A DNA stretch of 64,000 nt from Pseudomonas sp. R37(2017) (lineage in GTDB: Bacteria > Pseudomonadota > Gammaproteobacteria > Pseudomonadales > Pseudomonadaceae). Location: the NCBI RefSeq assembly GCF_002113375.1, contig NZ_NEHO01000001.1, forward strand, positions 577,685 to 641,684. The letters are read 5' to 3'. A model generated the notes under the pieces. It made no database searches and was not told where the DNA came from. It saw nothing but the letters and a program-made list of their open reading frames with translations. The position numbers and the translations under genes are program-made. Positions 28,851 to 36,630 of the stretch are shown one piece after another; the first letter of the stretch is position 1, and each line of letters opens with the position of its first letter.

Positions 28851-29047
28851 GGAAAAGCGTCCGGGGTCGGGGGAGTTCAGGATACCGCGATAGAGTTTTG
28901 AATAGGAGACAATCACTGGAGCAGGTGAGATCGAAAAAGTTCTGACAGACTTTTCCTACAGCATTGTCGGATTTACAAAAGGGATGTTGCATTATTTCCA
29001 GCGACCACAATAATCTAAGCCCTCACGCCAAGCTGAATATTGAGATA

Positions 29048-29257
29048 ATGAATTTTGAAAACATTCGATACCATATCGCCGTTACCCTCATGGTCCTTGC
29101 AGGCTCAGGCTTGCCAGCCGCGCTAATTATATTTGGAATAAGACAATTAGTAGACCTAGATAAAAACCAACTAGGCATGGCATTACTAGCAACATACGCG
29201 ACTTTAGTTTTAGCAGGGCTTGTAATTTATATCCCAAGAATGCGCGGAAAGACTTAA
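29048..29257 (+). CDS. Small two-span membrane protein, putative immunity protein 1
   Basis: 69 residues, MNFENIRYHIAVTLMVLAGS, with two predicted membrane spans (about 9-32 and 43-62) and a basic end IPRMRGKT. It is a paralog of the next gene: ungapped, 34 of 69 residues are identical by hand count, with the N-terminal MN(F/Y)ENIRY and C-terminal YIPRMRG shared. The DNA is AT-rich compared with its neighbours. It faces the putative T6SS effector gene. By position and size it may be an inner-membrane immunity protein; this is inference. A longer frame starts at 28964 but lacks the paralogy. Confidence 0.65.
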   Translation: MNFENIRYHIAVTLMVLAGSGLPAALIIFGIRQLVDLDKNQLGMALLATYATLVLAGLVIYIPRMRGKT

Positions 29258-29401
29258 GAGCTCACAACTAAAATACACGAATTCACTCGGGACTTTTTTC
29301 TGCTGAAACAATCATATTTACGGCAACCAAATCAACTAGCGACTCAAAAGCCAACCTAACAACTCTCCTTAGCTAAAACAGAACACACAAGAAACTAAAA
29401 A

Positions 29402-29611
29402 ATGAATTATGAAAATATTCGATATTACACATCAGTTACCCTTTTGGTTTTTGCTTGTTCCGTCCTGCCTGCCGGACTCATCGTATTGGGAATAACAAAA
29501 TTCATCGACCTTAACGAAAAGCATCGACACATCGCTTTTATTTCAATATACACAATTATCGTCTTCTGGGGCTTACGATTCTACATCCCAAGGATGCGCG
29601 GAATTATATAA
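29402..29611 (+). CDS. Small two-span membrane protein, putative immunity protein 2
   Basis: 69 residues, MNYENIRYYTSVTLLVFACS, same length and topology as the gene 145 bases upstream and about half identical to it, with most divergence in the loop between spans (LNEKHRHIAF against LDKNQLGMAL). The ribosome site is weak (AAGAAAC). It ends 16 bases before the convergent stop of the putative effector. The pair looks like a tandem duplication that has since diverged, as is common for immunity genes. The role is inferred from context only. Confidence 0.65.
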   Translation: MNYENIRYYTSVTLLVFACSVLPAGLIVLGITKFIDLNEKHRHIAFISIYTIIVFWGLRFYIPRMRGII

Positions 29612-29627
29612 AAACCACCAGCCTCAT

Positions 29628-30317
29628 TTAATTCTCTACACCAGCTCCTGAAACCATCGTATTTATCGTTAACAAATCTACCAATACCTCCAGAGACAAC
29701 GCCAATTTCCCGGCCTGTCGATAAGCCATCTCATAATTAATCGGATCGCGCCTAAACAACTCCACCGAACCGATCCTTGAAACTGGCCTGGATACCCCGT
29801 ATACCGAAAGAGCCAAGTCAACTGTGTAATACTTCATATCACCTTCATAATCATTATCAAATGCCATTTGATAAATACGTCTAACAGGCCCAACGGTACC
29901 TATCGCATTGGGCCCGAGATAGATATTACCCAAGCCTTCATAAACATTATTCACACCATGGCCGACCATTAACCCCCCCGGAACTACACCCAGCCCTCTT
30001 GAGCTACCAATGACCGAAATACCGGTCCCAACCTGCATCACCCCCGCAACAACCCCAACACCATTTTGAAGATAGAAGCGCGCCTTTGACGACAAATCTT
30101 CATATTCAGCTCTTATTTCCTGCACTGCTTCCCAAGCACTAATAACCCCCTCATCAACCGCCTGAATCACTTCATCAACATAGGAAGCGATAATCGAACC
30201 AAATCGAAGCCGTGCAAAACCGTCAGAAATATGCACCATGCCAATGGCGCATCCAGTTGCAACCAGATCAGATGCAGCCCTGGTTACATCATGAATATCG
30301 CAGGAAGACTCATTCAT
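29628..30317 (-). CDS. Putative Hcp-associated T6SS effector, DUF4225-like
   Basis: 229 residues, not preceded by a signal peptide. The core (about 80-150) is glycine-rich and hydrophobic: NGVGVVAGVMQVGTGISVIG, then GLMVGHGVNNVYEGLG and GPVRRIYQ. This pattern resembles the DUF4225 family that I recall next to Hcp and VgrG genes in proteobacteria; no search could be done. The core could insert in or disrupt membranes, which would suit membrane-resident immunity proteins. The ATG overlaps the hcp stop by 8 bases, so the two are co-translated. Codon use is less GC-rich than in flanking housekeeping genes. Confidence 0.65.
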   Translation of the reverse strand: MNESSCDIHDVTRAASDLVATGCAIGMVHISDGFARLRFGSIIASYVDEVIQAVDEGVISAWEAVQEIRAEYEDLSSKARFYLQNGVGVVAGVMQVGTGISVIGSSRGLGVVPGGLMVGHGVNNVYEGLGNIYLGPNAIGTVGPVRRIYQMAFDNDYEGDMKYYTVDLALSVYGVSRPVSRIGSVELFRRDPINYEMAYRQAGKLALSLEVLVDLLTINTMVSGAGVEN

Positions 30318-30810
30318 CCTCTTTCATCCAGGAACTATAAGTGGTCGTTGCCCCTGGAACATGCGCCCAAGCAATATCTCTATATTGGATAGACACTAAC
30401 TCTTGCGGCTCTGCATCGTTCATGCGAATGGCATGGGGGACCTGCTGACTGATATGCGCAATACGCGCCCCCTTAAGGTGTATCGAATAATATCGCTCCT
30501 GGCCTCCAGTCGAGGCGGTTCGGTATAAATTTATGAAGCAATCCAATTCTTCACCCTCATGCAGCGCGCTCGCCAGCAGAGGTGATGACTTATCGATGGC
30601 TTTGGTGATCATGACAGGCATATGTTTGCCCTGACCTCCGCCAACTCGGCCGTCATTGCCTGTGAGCATATCGTGCGAATACGCCAACACCATGATTTCG
30701 TCTTCATGGGCGAGTTGGCATTTATTACCGATAGATTTTTGGCCTGAGCAGCCGGAAGAAATCAATCCTTGGCGCTTACCGGTAATGCTTATGTAGCTAT
30801 GACTCGCCAT
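30310..30810 (-). CDS. hcp: Hcp family type VI secretion tube protein / effector carrier
   Basis: 166 residues from ATG at 30810 (MASHSYISITGKRQGLISSG), chosen because AAGGAG lies eight bases upstream; an ATG two codons earlier is too close to it. Class signatures are CSGQKSIGNKCQ, HEDEIMVLAYSHDM, ERYYSIHLKGARI and a C-terminal VSIQYRDIAW. Hcp hexamers form the T6SS inner tube and carry small effectors in their lumen. No other T6SS gene is near, so this is an orphan hcp relying on an apparatus encoded elsewhere. It is standard length with no fused toxin; the effector is the next gene. Confidence 0.9.
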   Translation of the reverse strand: MASHSYISITGKRQGLISSGCSGQKSIGNKCQLAHEDEIMVLAYSHDMLTGNDGRVGGGQGKHMPVMITKAIDKSSPLLASALHEGEELDCFINLYRTASTGGQERYYSIHLKGARIAHISQQVPHAIRMNDAEPQELVSIQYRDIAWAHVPGATTTYSSWMKEDE

Positions 30811-30991
30811 ACCCATCGCTCCTTAGTGTATTCGGAGCGCCAGACTATAGAAAAACCGGCCAGCCCTGTTGTAGGCCGTTTCTGAACTTGCAACTTTTCG
30901 CGCGCGCCATTGAAAACTCCGAAATTATCGAAGGCAAATACAACTGCGCTTGTAGGAACAATACGTCAGCAAGGTATGAAAATTAGTAAGC

Positions 30992-31022
30992 CAAAAAAAC
31001 AAACCCGGCACATGGCCGGGTT
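30992..31022 (-). terminator. Rho-independent terminator of aroP
   Basis: On the minus strand AACCCGGC and GCCGGGTT form an 8-base stem with a 5-base loop, followed by TGTTTTTTTGG. It starts 19 bases after the aroP stop codon. Confidence 0.9.
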
Positions 31023-31040
31023 CGTTGTTTCTGCGCGGAG

Positions 31041-32453
31041 TTACTTCACTGCCGCCTGTAATACATGTTGCGCACTGCGCTTGGTCTTGATGCCGTAGCA
31101 GACCCACATGAACACGAGCCACACCGGAATCGCGTAAACCGAAGTCTGAATCCCCGGAATCAACAGCATCACGCCGAGAATGAACAACACGAACGCCAGA
31201 CAGATGTAGTTGCCGTACGGATACCACAAGGCCTTGAACAGCGGCGTTTGCCCGGTCTTGTTCATGTGCTGGCGGAACTTGAAGTGCGAGTAGCTGATCA
31301 TCGCCCAGTTGATCACCAGGGTGGCCACCACCAGCGACATCAACAGTTCCAGCGCGTTTTGCGGGATCAGGTAGTTCAGCAATACCGCGATCAAGGTCAC
31401 GGCGGCCGAGGCCAGGATCGAACGCACCGGCACGCCGCGCTTGTCGATCTTCGCCAGGCCTTTCGGCGCATCGCCCTGTTCGGCCATGCCCAGCAGCATG
31501 CGGCTGTTGCAGTAGGTGCCGCTGTTGTACACCGACAGCGCCGCGGTCAGGACCACGAAGTTGAGGATGTGCGCAGCGGTGTTGCTGCCCAGCATCGAGA
31601 ACACTTGCACGAACGGGCTGCCGCTATAGGAATCACCGGAAGCGTTCAGGGTGGTCAGCAGGCTGTCCCAAGGCGTCAACGACAGCAGGATCACCAGGGC
31701 ACCGATGTAGAAAATCAGGATCCGGTAGATCACCTGGTTGATGGCTTTCGGGATCACGGTTTTCGGCTTGTCGGCTTCGGCAGCGGTGAAGCCGAGCATT
31801 TCCAGGCCGCCGAAGGAAAACATGATGAACGCCATGGCCATCACCAGACCCGTGACACCGTTCGGGAAGAAGCCGCCGTGGGACCACAGGTTACTGACCG
31901 CTGCTTGCGGGCCGCCATTGCCACTGACCAGCAGGTAGCTGCCCAGGGCAATCATGCCGACGATCGCCACGACCTTGATGATCGCGAACCAGAACTCCGC
32001 CTCGCCAAACACTTTGACGTTGGCCAGGTTGATGGCGTTGATCAGCACGAAGAAGGCTGCCGCAGAGACCCAGGTCGGGATGTCCGGGGCCCAGTAGTGG
32101 ATGTATTTGCCGACTGCCGTCAGCTCGGACATGCCCACCAGAATGTACAGAATCCAGCAGTTCCAGCCCGACAGGAAACCGGCAAAGCCGCCCCAGTACT
32201 TGTGCGCGAAATGACTGAAGGAGCCGGCCACCGGATCTTCGACGATCATTTCGCCCAGTTGGCGCATGATCAGGAAGGCGATGAAGCCGCAGATGGCGTA
32301 GCCAAGGATCATCGATGGGCCGGCGGATTTCAGCACCCCGGCCGAGCCGAGGAACAAACCGGTACCGATAGCGCCACCTAAGGCAATCAATTGAATGTGG
32401 CGATTTTTCAGGCCGCGTTTCAGCTCGCCTGATTGCGGGTTTTGTCCACTCAT
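31041..32453 (-). CDS. aroP: Aromatic amino acid permease, AroP-like (APC family)
   Basis: 470 residues, 12 predicted spans. The AAT/APC signature is at the start (LKNRHIQLIALGGAIGTGLF), then EMIVEDPVAGSFSHFAHKYW and GGLEMLGFTAAEADKPKTVI. It imports aromatic amino acids with protons across the inner membrane. The start is ATG at 32453; a TTG six codons upstream is less likely. Nearness to phhRABC and arfB matches the P. aeruginosa aroP2 order. Other APC amino acid carriers are hard to exclude from sequence alone. Confidence 0.85.
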   Translation of the reverse strand: MSGQNPQSGELKRGLKNRHIQLIALGGAIGTGLFLGSAGVLKSAGPSMILGYAICGFIAFLIMRQLGEMIVEDPVAGSFSHFAHKYWGGFAGFLSGWNCWILYILVGMSELTAVGKYIHYWAPDIPTWVSAAAFFVLINAINLANVKVFGEAEFWFAIIKVVAIVGMIALGSYLLVSGNGGPQAAVSNLWSHGGFFPNGVTGLVMAMAFIMFSFGGLEMLGFTAAEADKPKTVIPKAINQVIYRILIFYIGALVILLSLTPWDSLLTTLNASGDSYSGSPFVQVFSMLGSNTAAHILNFVVLTAALSVYNSGTYCNSRMLLGMAEQGDAPKGLAKIDKRGVPVRSILASAAVTLIAVLLNYLIPQNALELLMSLVVATLVINWAMISYSHFKFRQHMNKTGQTPLFKALWYPYGNYICLAFVLFILGVMLLIPGIQTSVYAIPVWLVFMWVCYGIKTKRSAQHVLQAAVK

Positions 32454-33003
32454 GAAAAGGGTCTCACGCAAGGTTTGATGATGTTCAGTAGACGTTGCTG
32501 CTCAAGAAAGGCGTTAAGCGGCACCGATCAAACCCCAGCGCAGGCACCAGGAGTTCAGCGTATTTACAACGGTCATGCGTCACCTGTTTGTTCTTATCTG
32601 TGACGAAATCGAACCCGACACGCTCGTGACGCGGCGGAGTGAACAAGGCGGATAGCCTTGAGGGTTGCGCAGATGCGCAGGAGGTCACAGGTAAAACGCC
32701 GCGCATTGTACACCTGTAACCCCCTGCTGCCAGACCCGCTGGACAAGCGTGTCTATTGCCGGGATTGCCTGTGTCCACCCCGAGAGACTCGGGCGGCTGC
32801 AAAAAATGGGTCGGATCCTTGCGGATCATCGACAGGAAAGGCAGGAAAACCGCCTCTCACAGAGGGATGGAAATGGAATATGGCGTTCATTGCGCCTCCT
32901 TTTTGTTATGCACCTGCACGACAGGCATGCGCGCATCTGACCCTGCATGGAGTGTTGAAACAAGCGGGCCGGAAGACTGAAAGTCGAACGGAAGGCGCTG
33001 ATG

Positions 33004-33021
33004 CGTAAGCGTTTTCTTACG
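33004..33021. promoter_or_regulatory. Candidate PhhR/TyrR box upstream of aroP
   Basis: CGTAAGCGTTTTCTTACG is a perfect 6+6 inverted repeat around 6 bases and shares GTAA-N8-TTAC with the phhA box, including the G and C 14 bases apart. It lies about 550 bases upstream of aroP, so any action on aroP would need a distant promoter. Confidence 0.45.
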
Positions 33022-33085
33022 ACCTGCGGGGACAGGCGAATCCACTGGAATAATCGGCGGATTTCGTCAGGTTTTCTTTACAGTG

Positions 33086-33103
33086 TGTAATTTTGATTTT
33101 CCA
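33086..33103. promoter_or_regulatory. Second, weaker candidate TyrR-type box
   Basis: TGTAATTTTGATTTTCCA matches 10 of 12 defined bases of TGTAAA-N6-TTTACA and keeps the G-N14-C spacing. It is 82 bases from the stronger box, a paired strong/weak layout known for TyrR. Confidence 0.35.
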
Positions 33104-33130
33104 CTTCGGACATTTCTTTGCTGCGACTGG

Positions 33131-33220
33131 CGCCTTCGCGAGCAGGCTCGCTCCCACAGGAGACCGGGTTACTTCACAGAAATGCGATCCCTTGTGGGAG
33201 CGAGCCTGCTCGCGAAGGCG
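33131..33220. repeat. REP doublet (REPIN) between aroP and rluB
   Basis: Inverted copies CGCCTTCGCGAGCAGGCTCG and its complement flank about 34 unique bases. The arms face the opposite way to the copies at phhR and cpxA. The unit is 90 bases long. Confidence 0.9.
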
Positions 33221-33254
33221 TCTTCATAAACAACACAGACACAAAACCGGGCCC

Positions 33255-33285
33255 CAAAAAAAACGCCAACCCGAAGGTTGGCGTT
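33255..33285 (-). terminator. Rho-independent terminator of rluB
   Basis: Minus-strand AACGCCAACC and GGTTGGCGTT form a 10-base stem with a 4-base TTCG loop, followed by eight T. It starts about 20 bases after the rluB stop. Confidence 0.93.
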
Positions 33286-33306
33286 TCTCATGAAGCGCTC
33301 AGCCGA

Positions 33307-34518
33307 TTATTCCGGCTTGCGACGACCGAAGCCTGGACGCTGGCCGGAACCGGCCGGCGCGCCACGGCGCTTGCCCGATGGCGAGTCACCGTCCACCAGC
33401 TTGATCCCCGGACGCTTCGGTGCAGGCTTGGATGGACGCTTGGTGTCGACCGGACGGTCGGCCACTGGCGTACCACGACCTTCACCACGCTCAGTACGGC
33501 CATTGGCAGGACGTGGCGTGCGTGGACCGCGCTCACCGTCCTGGCGGGCAGCCGGCTTGCGCCCCGGACGCTCGCCTTCGATATGCGGCTCGCGGCTGGC
33601 ACGTGGCGCGGCAGGCGCGTCAGTCGCCGGACGCAGGGTACGCACGCGTTCAGTCCTGGCCATCGGACGCGACGACTTACGCTGCATCCGCTCGAGCTTG
33701 TCTTTGCTCTTGGCGTTCAACTGCGGCAACGCCACCGGTGTCAGGCCGACTTCGGCGCTGAGGATGTCGACTTCGTACTGGCTCATTTCGCGCCAACGGC
33801 CCATCGGCAGGTCGGAATTGAGGAACACCGGGCCGAAACGCACGCGTTTCAGACGGCTGACCACCAACCCCTGGGACTCCCACAGGCGACGAACTTCGCG
33901 GTTGCGACCTTCCATCACCACACAGTGGTACCAATGGTTGAAACCTTCGCCACCCGGAGCCTGCTGGATATCGGTGAAACGCGCCGGGCCGTCTTCGAGC
34001 ACAACGCCGGCCTTCAGGCGATCGATCATCTCGTCATCGACTTCACCACGCACACGCACGGCGTATTCGCGATCCATTTCGAAGGACGGGTGCATCAGGC
34101 GGTTGGCCAGCTCACCGTCGGTGGTGAACATCAGCAAACCGGTGGTGTTGATGTCCAGGCGGCCGATGTTGATCCAGCGCCCCTCTTTCGGACGTGGCAG
34201 CTTGTCGAACACGGTCGGACGACCTTCCGGGTCGACACGGGTGCAGATCTCGCCGTCGGGCTTGTTGTACATGATCACGCGGCGGACCGATTCGGCGGCC
34301 TCTTCGCGCTTGATCACCTTGCCATCAATGGTGATGGCGTCGTGCATGTCGACGCGCTGGCCAAGGGTGGCGTCTTTGCCGTTGACCTTGATGCGGCCGT
34401 GGCTGATCCAGGCTTCCACGTCACGGCGCGAGCCGACGCCGATACGGGCGAGGACTTTCTGCAGTTTTTCGCCTGCAGGGCCGATTGGCTGGTCGTCTTG
34501 CGGGTCTTTGATACTCAT
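33307..34518 (-). CDS. rluB: 23S rRNA pseudouridine-2605 synthase RluB
   Basis: 403 residues. An S4 RNA-binding domain (about 15-75, LQKVLARIGVGSRRDVEAWI) precedes the RsuA/RluB catalytic domain with GRLDINTTGLLMF, in which the aspartate is catalytic, and MEGRNREVRRLWES. It modifies U2605 of 23S rRNA. From about residue 265 onward there is a 130-residue Arg/Pro/Gly-rich, probably disordered tail (for example RTERGEGRGTPVADRP), longer than in E. coli. GGGAGGT precedes the ATG. It is the last gene of the trpH-yciO-scpA-scpB-rluB run. Confidence 0.94.
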   Translation of the reverse strand: MSIKDPQDDQPIGPAGEKLQKVLARIGVGSRRDVEAWISHGRIKVNGKDATLGQRVDMHDAITIDGKVIKREEAAESVRRVIMYNKPDGEICTRVDPEGRPTVFDKLPRPKEGRWINIGRLDINTTGLLMFTTDGELANRLMHPSFEMDREYAVRVRGEVDDEMIDRLKAGVVLEDGPARFTDIQQAPGGEGFNHWYHCVVMEGRNREVRRLWESQGLVVSRLKRVRFGPVFLNSDLPMGRWREMSQYEVDILSAEVGLTPVALPQLNAKSKDKLERMQRKSSRPMARTERVRTLRPATDAPAAPRASREPHIEGERPGRKPAARQDGERGPRTPRPANGRTERGEGRGTPVADRPVDTKRPSKPAPKRPGIKLVDGDSPSGKRRGAPAGSGQRPGFGRRKPE

Positions 34519-34692
34519 CTGGGCACCTCCCGGTGTGGTCTGAAAACTGGGTACTTGGGCGAAGGGATCGCCGAAGGGTCGCGAATCATACGCGTATGCG
34601 GGCGATTGCGCATCAGAGACTAGCTGATCAAGACGAGGTTATTTGCTTTTCCGCTGGCCGGCGGCTCGCAGCTGGCTTGCGAACCCAAACCT

Positions 34693-34783
34693 TGTGGGAG
34701 CGAGCCTGCTCGCGAATGCAGTGGATCAGGCAGCAAGGATGTTGGCTGACACTCCGTCTTCGCGAGCAGGCTCGCTCCCACAG
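34693..34783. repeat. REP doublet (REPIN) between scpB and rluB
   Basis: Inverted GTGGGAGCGAGCCTGCTCGC copies flank about 40 unique bases. It sits in the roughly 290-base gap between scpB and rluB and may divide the two transcripts. Confidence 0.9.
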
Positions 34784-34810
34784 GAGGTCCCACAAAGATC
34801 GGGATTCGTA

Positions 34811-35800
34811 TCAGTCCTCGAACTGGCGGCGCTCGGCTTCGATGGCTTCAGCCAGGGCCAGGGCTTCGGCCTCTTCGTCCGACAGCTCCGGCTCGGGTTT
34901 AGGCTGTTCGAGAGCGGCGACGGCGGCCAGGAGTTTTTCCCGGGCTTCGGCAACGCCGAGGATGTCGTCTTCCTGCTCCGGCTCGATTTCAGGCTCGGAT
35001 TCGACTTCCGGCTCAGGCTCGGGCTGTGTCACATCGACCTCTGGCTCGATAACCGGCTGTTCCGGATCGAACCCAGGCGATGCGCCATCACGCAGCAAGT
35101 CGTCGAAGTCGGTCTTGAGCCCCTCCTCCATGCTGTCCAGCTCCAGCAACAGCGTGTGGAAACTGGTTTCTTCCTTCGGCTCTTCCGGCTCGGCGCTGGC
35201 GTCGGCCAACTCTTGCAGCCCTGCGGGTACCGGGGCATCGTCGAAGTCCAGCACCGGGTCCGGTTCCAGCTCGCGCAGTTCAGCCAACGGCGGCAGGTCA
35301 TCGAGGTTTTTCAGGTTGAAGTGATCGAGGAACGCCTTGGTGGTGGCGAACATCGCCGGTTTGCCGGGCACGTCACGGTAGCCGACGATGCGGATCCACT
35401 CGCGCTCCATCAGCGTCTTGACGATGTTGCTGTTGACCGCCACACCCCGCACGTCTTCGATTTCGCCACGGGTGATCGGCTGGCGGTAAGCGATCAGGGC
35501 CATGGTTTCCAGCATGGCGCGGGAATAGCGCTGCGGGCGCTCTTCCCACAGGCGCCCGACCCAGGGTGCAAATTTCTCGCGAATTTGCAGGCGATACCCC
35601 GAGGCCACTTCCTTCAGTTCAAAGGCACGGCCATCGCAGGACTTGGCCAGAATCGTCAGGGCCTTCTTGAAGACCGGCGGTTCCGGGCGCTCGCCCTCCT
35701 CGAACAGTTCGAACAGGCTTTCCAGGGATTGCGGCTTTCCCGAGGCCAACAGAAAGGCTTCAAGCAAGGGTGCCAGGTCACGGGGTTCAGTCAGGTTCAT
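34811..35800 (-). CDS. scpB: Segregation and condensation protein ScpB
   Basis: 329 residues. The two winged-helix domains of ScpB occupy about residues 5-180 (LAPLLEAFLLASGKPQSLES; MLETMALIAYRQPITRGEIE; IVGYRDVPGKPAMFATTKAF). The remaining 150 residues form an acidic Glu/Pro-rich tail absent from the Firmicute protein. It binds ScpA and the SMC ATPase in chromosome segregation. It starts 11 bases after scpA. Two Glu-Pro runs in the tail (EPEEPKEE, QPEPEPEVESEPEIEPEQE) are low complexity. Confidence 0.94.
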   Translation of the reverse strand: MNLTEPRDLAPLLEAFLLASGKPQSLESLFELFEEGERPEPPVFKKALTILAKSCDGRAFELKEVASGYRLQIREKFAPWVGRLWEERPQRYSRAMLETMALIAYRQPITRGEIEDVRGVAVNSNIVKTLMEREWIRIVGYRDVPGKPAMFATTKAFLDHFNLKNLDDLPPLAELRELEPDPVLDFDDAPVPAGLQELADASAEPEEPKEETSFHTLLLELDSMEEGLKTDFDDLLRDGASPGFDPEQPVIEPEVDVTQPEPEPEVESEPEIEPEQEDDILGVAEAREKLLAAVAALEQPKPEPELSDEEAEALALAEAIEAERRQFED

Positions 35801-35811
35801 GTTTCGACTCG

Positions 35812-36630
35812 TTATTCGGCTCGGGCTCGCACGTGGATCGCGGCAAATGGCTCATTTTGCACCAGCTCGACCAGGGATTCCTTGACCAATTCAAGGATCG
35901 CCATAAAGGTCACCACCACCCCCAGGCGCCCTTCTTCCGCGGTGAACAGCTCGACAAACGGCACGAAGCCACCGCCCTTGAGGCGTTCCAGCACATCGCT
36001 CATGCGTTCGCGGGTCGACAGCGCCTCGCGGCTGACCTGATGGCTTTCAAACATGTCGTCACGGCGCAACACCTCGGCCATCGACAGCAGCAACTCGGAC
36101 AGGCGCACGTCCGGCAACAGCTTGCGTGCCCGGGCCTCCGGGGCTTCGAGCTTGGGCACCACCACCTCGCGACCGACGCGACTCAAGCCATCGATACCTT
36201 CGGCGGCCGCCTTGAAACGCTCGTATTCCTGCAAGCGGCGGATCAGTTCGGCGCGCGGGTCTTCCTCTTCGTCTTCGACGGTTTCTGCCCGCGGCAGCAG
36301 CATCCGCGACTTGATTTCGGCCAGCATCGCGGCCATCACCAGGTACTCGGCGGCCAGTTCCAGGCGCACCGATTGCATCAACTCGACATAGCCCATGTAT
36401 TGGCGAGTGATTTCCGCCACGGGGATGTCGAGGATGTTGATGTTCTGCTTGCGGATCAGGTACAGCAACAGGTCGAGGGGGCCTTCGAAGGCTTCGAGGA
36501 AGACCTCGAGGGCATCGGGCGGGATGTACAGGTCCAGCGGCATTTCCATGACCGCCTGGCCATAGACCATGGCGAAGGGCAGTTCCTGCTGGGCTCCGGC
36601 CTGACTGTCGACGGGTTCTACGGCGGACAT
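35812..36630 (-). CDS. scpA: Segregation and condensation protein ScpA
   Basis: 272 residues. The kleisin N-terminal domain is clear from EVFLEAFEGPLDLLLYLIRK onward, with LAAEYLVMAAMLAEIKSRML. The C-terminal winged helix includes MSDVLERLKGGGFVPFVELF. It bridges SMC heads with ScpB. Its ATG directly follows the yciO stop (TAGATG), so the two are likely coupled, and scpB follows after 11 bases. Confidence 0.95.
   Translation of the reverse strand: MSAVEPVDSQAGAQQELPFAMVYGQAVMEMPLDLYIPPDALEVFLEAFEGPLDLLLYLIRKQNINILDIPVAEITRQYMGYVELMQSVRLELAAEYLVMAAMLAEIKSRMLLPRAETVEDEEEDPRAELIRRLQEYERFKAAAEGIDGLSRVGREVVVPKLEAPEARARKLLPDVRLSELLLSMAEVLRRDDMFESHQVSREALSTRERMSDVLERLKGGGFVPFVELFTAEEGRLGVVVTFMAILELVKESLVELVQNEPFAAIHVRARAE

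Larger units (their letters stand above)
32454..33254. other. Long intergenic region between aroP and rluB
   Basis: About 800 bases without a supportable gene. It holds two candidate PhhR/TyrR boxes and one REP doublet (listed separately). The aroP-proximal 550 bases would be its leader or promoter zone; a short inverted GTCAC/GTGAC pair is visible near 32580-32605, but no leader peptide or riboswitch was recognised. Short open frames here lack ribosome sites and protein-like composition. Confidence 0.6.

Noticed and set aside
28964..29047. A longer N-terminus for the first immunity-like gene
   Set aside because: The extra 28 residues are absent from its paralog, which starts at the aligned MNYENIRY.
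30910..31098. A 62-codon frame on the plus strand
   Set aside because: It runs through the aroP terminator and into the antisense of aroP; no ribosome site.
32485..33008. Short frames on both strands in the aroP-rluB gap
   Set aside because: No ribosome sites, Cys/Pro/Arg-rich translations and no motif; treated as non-coding.
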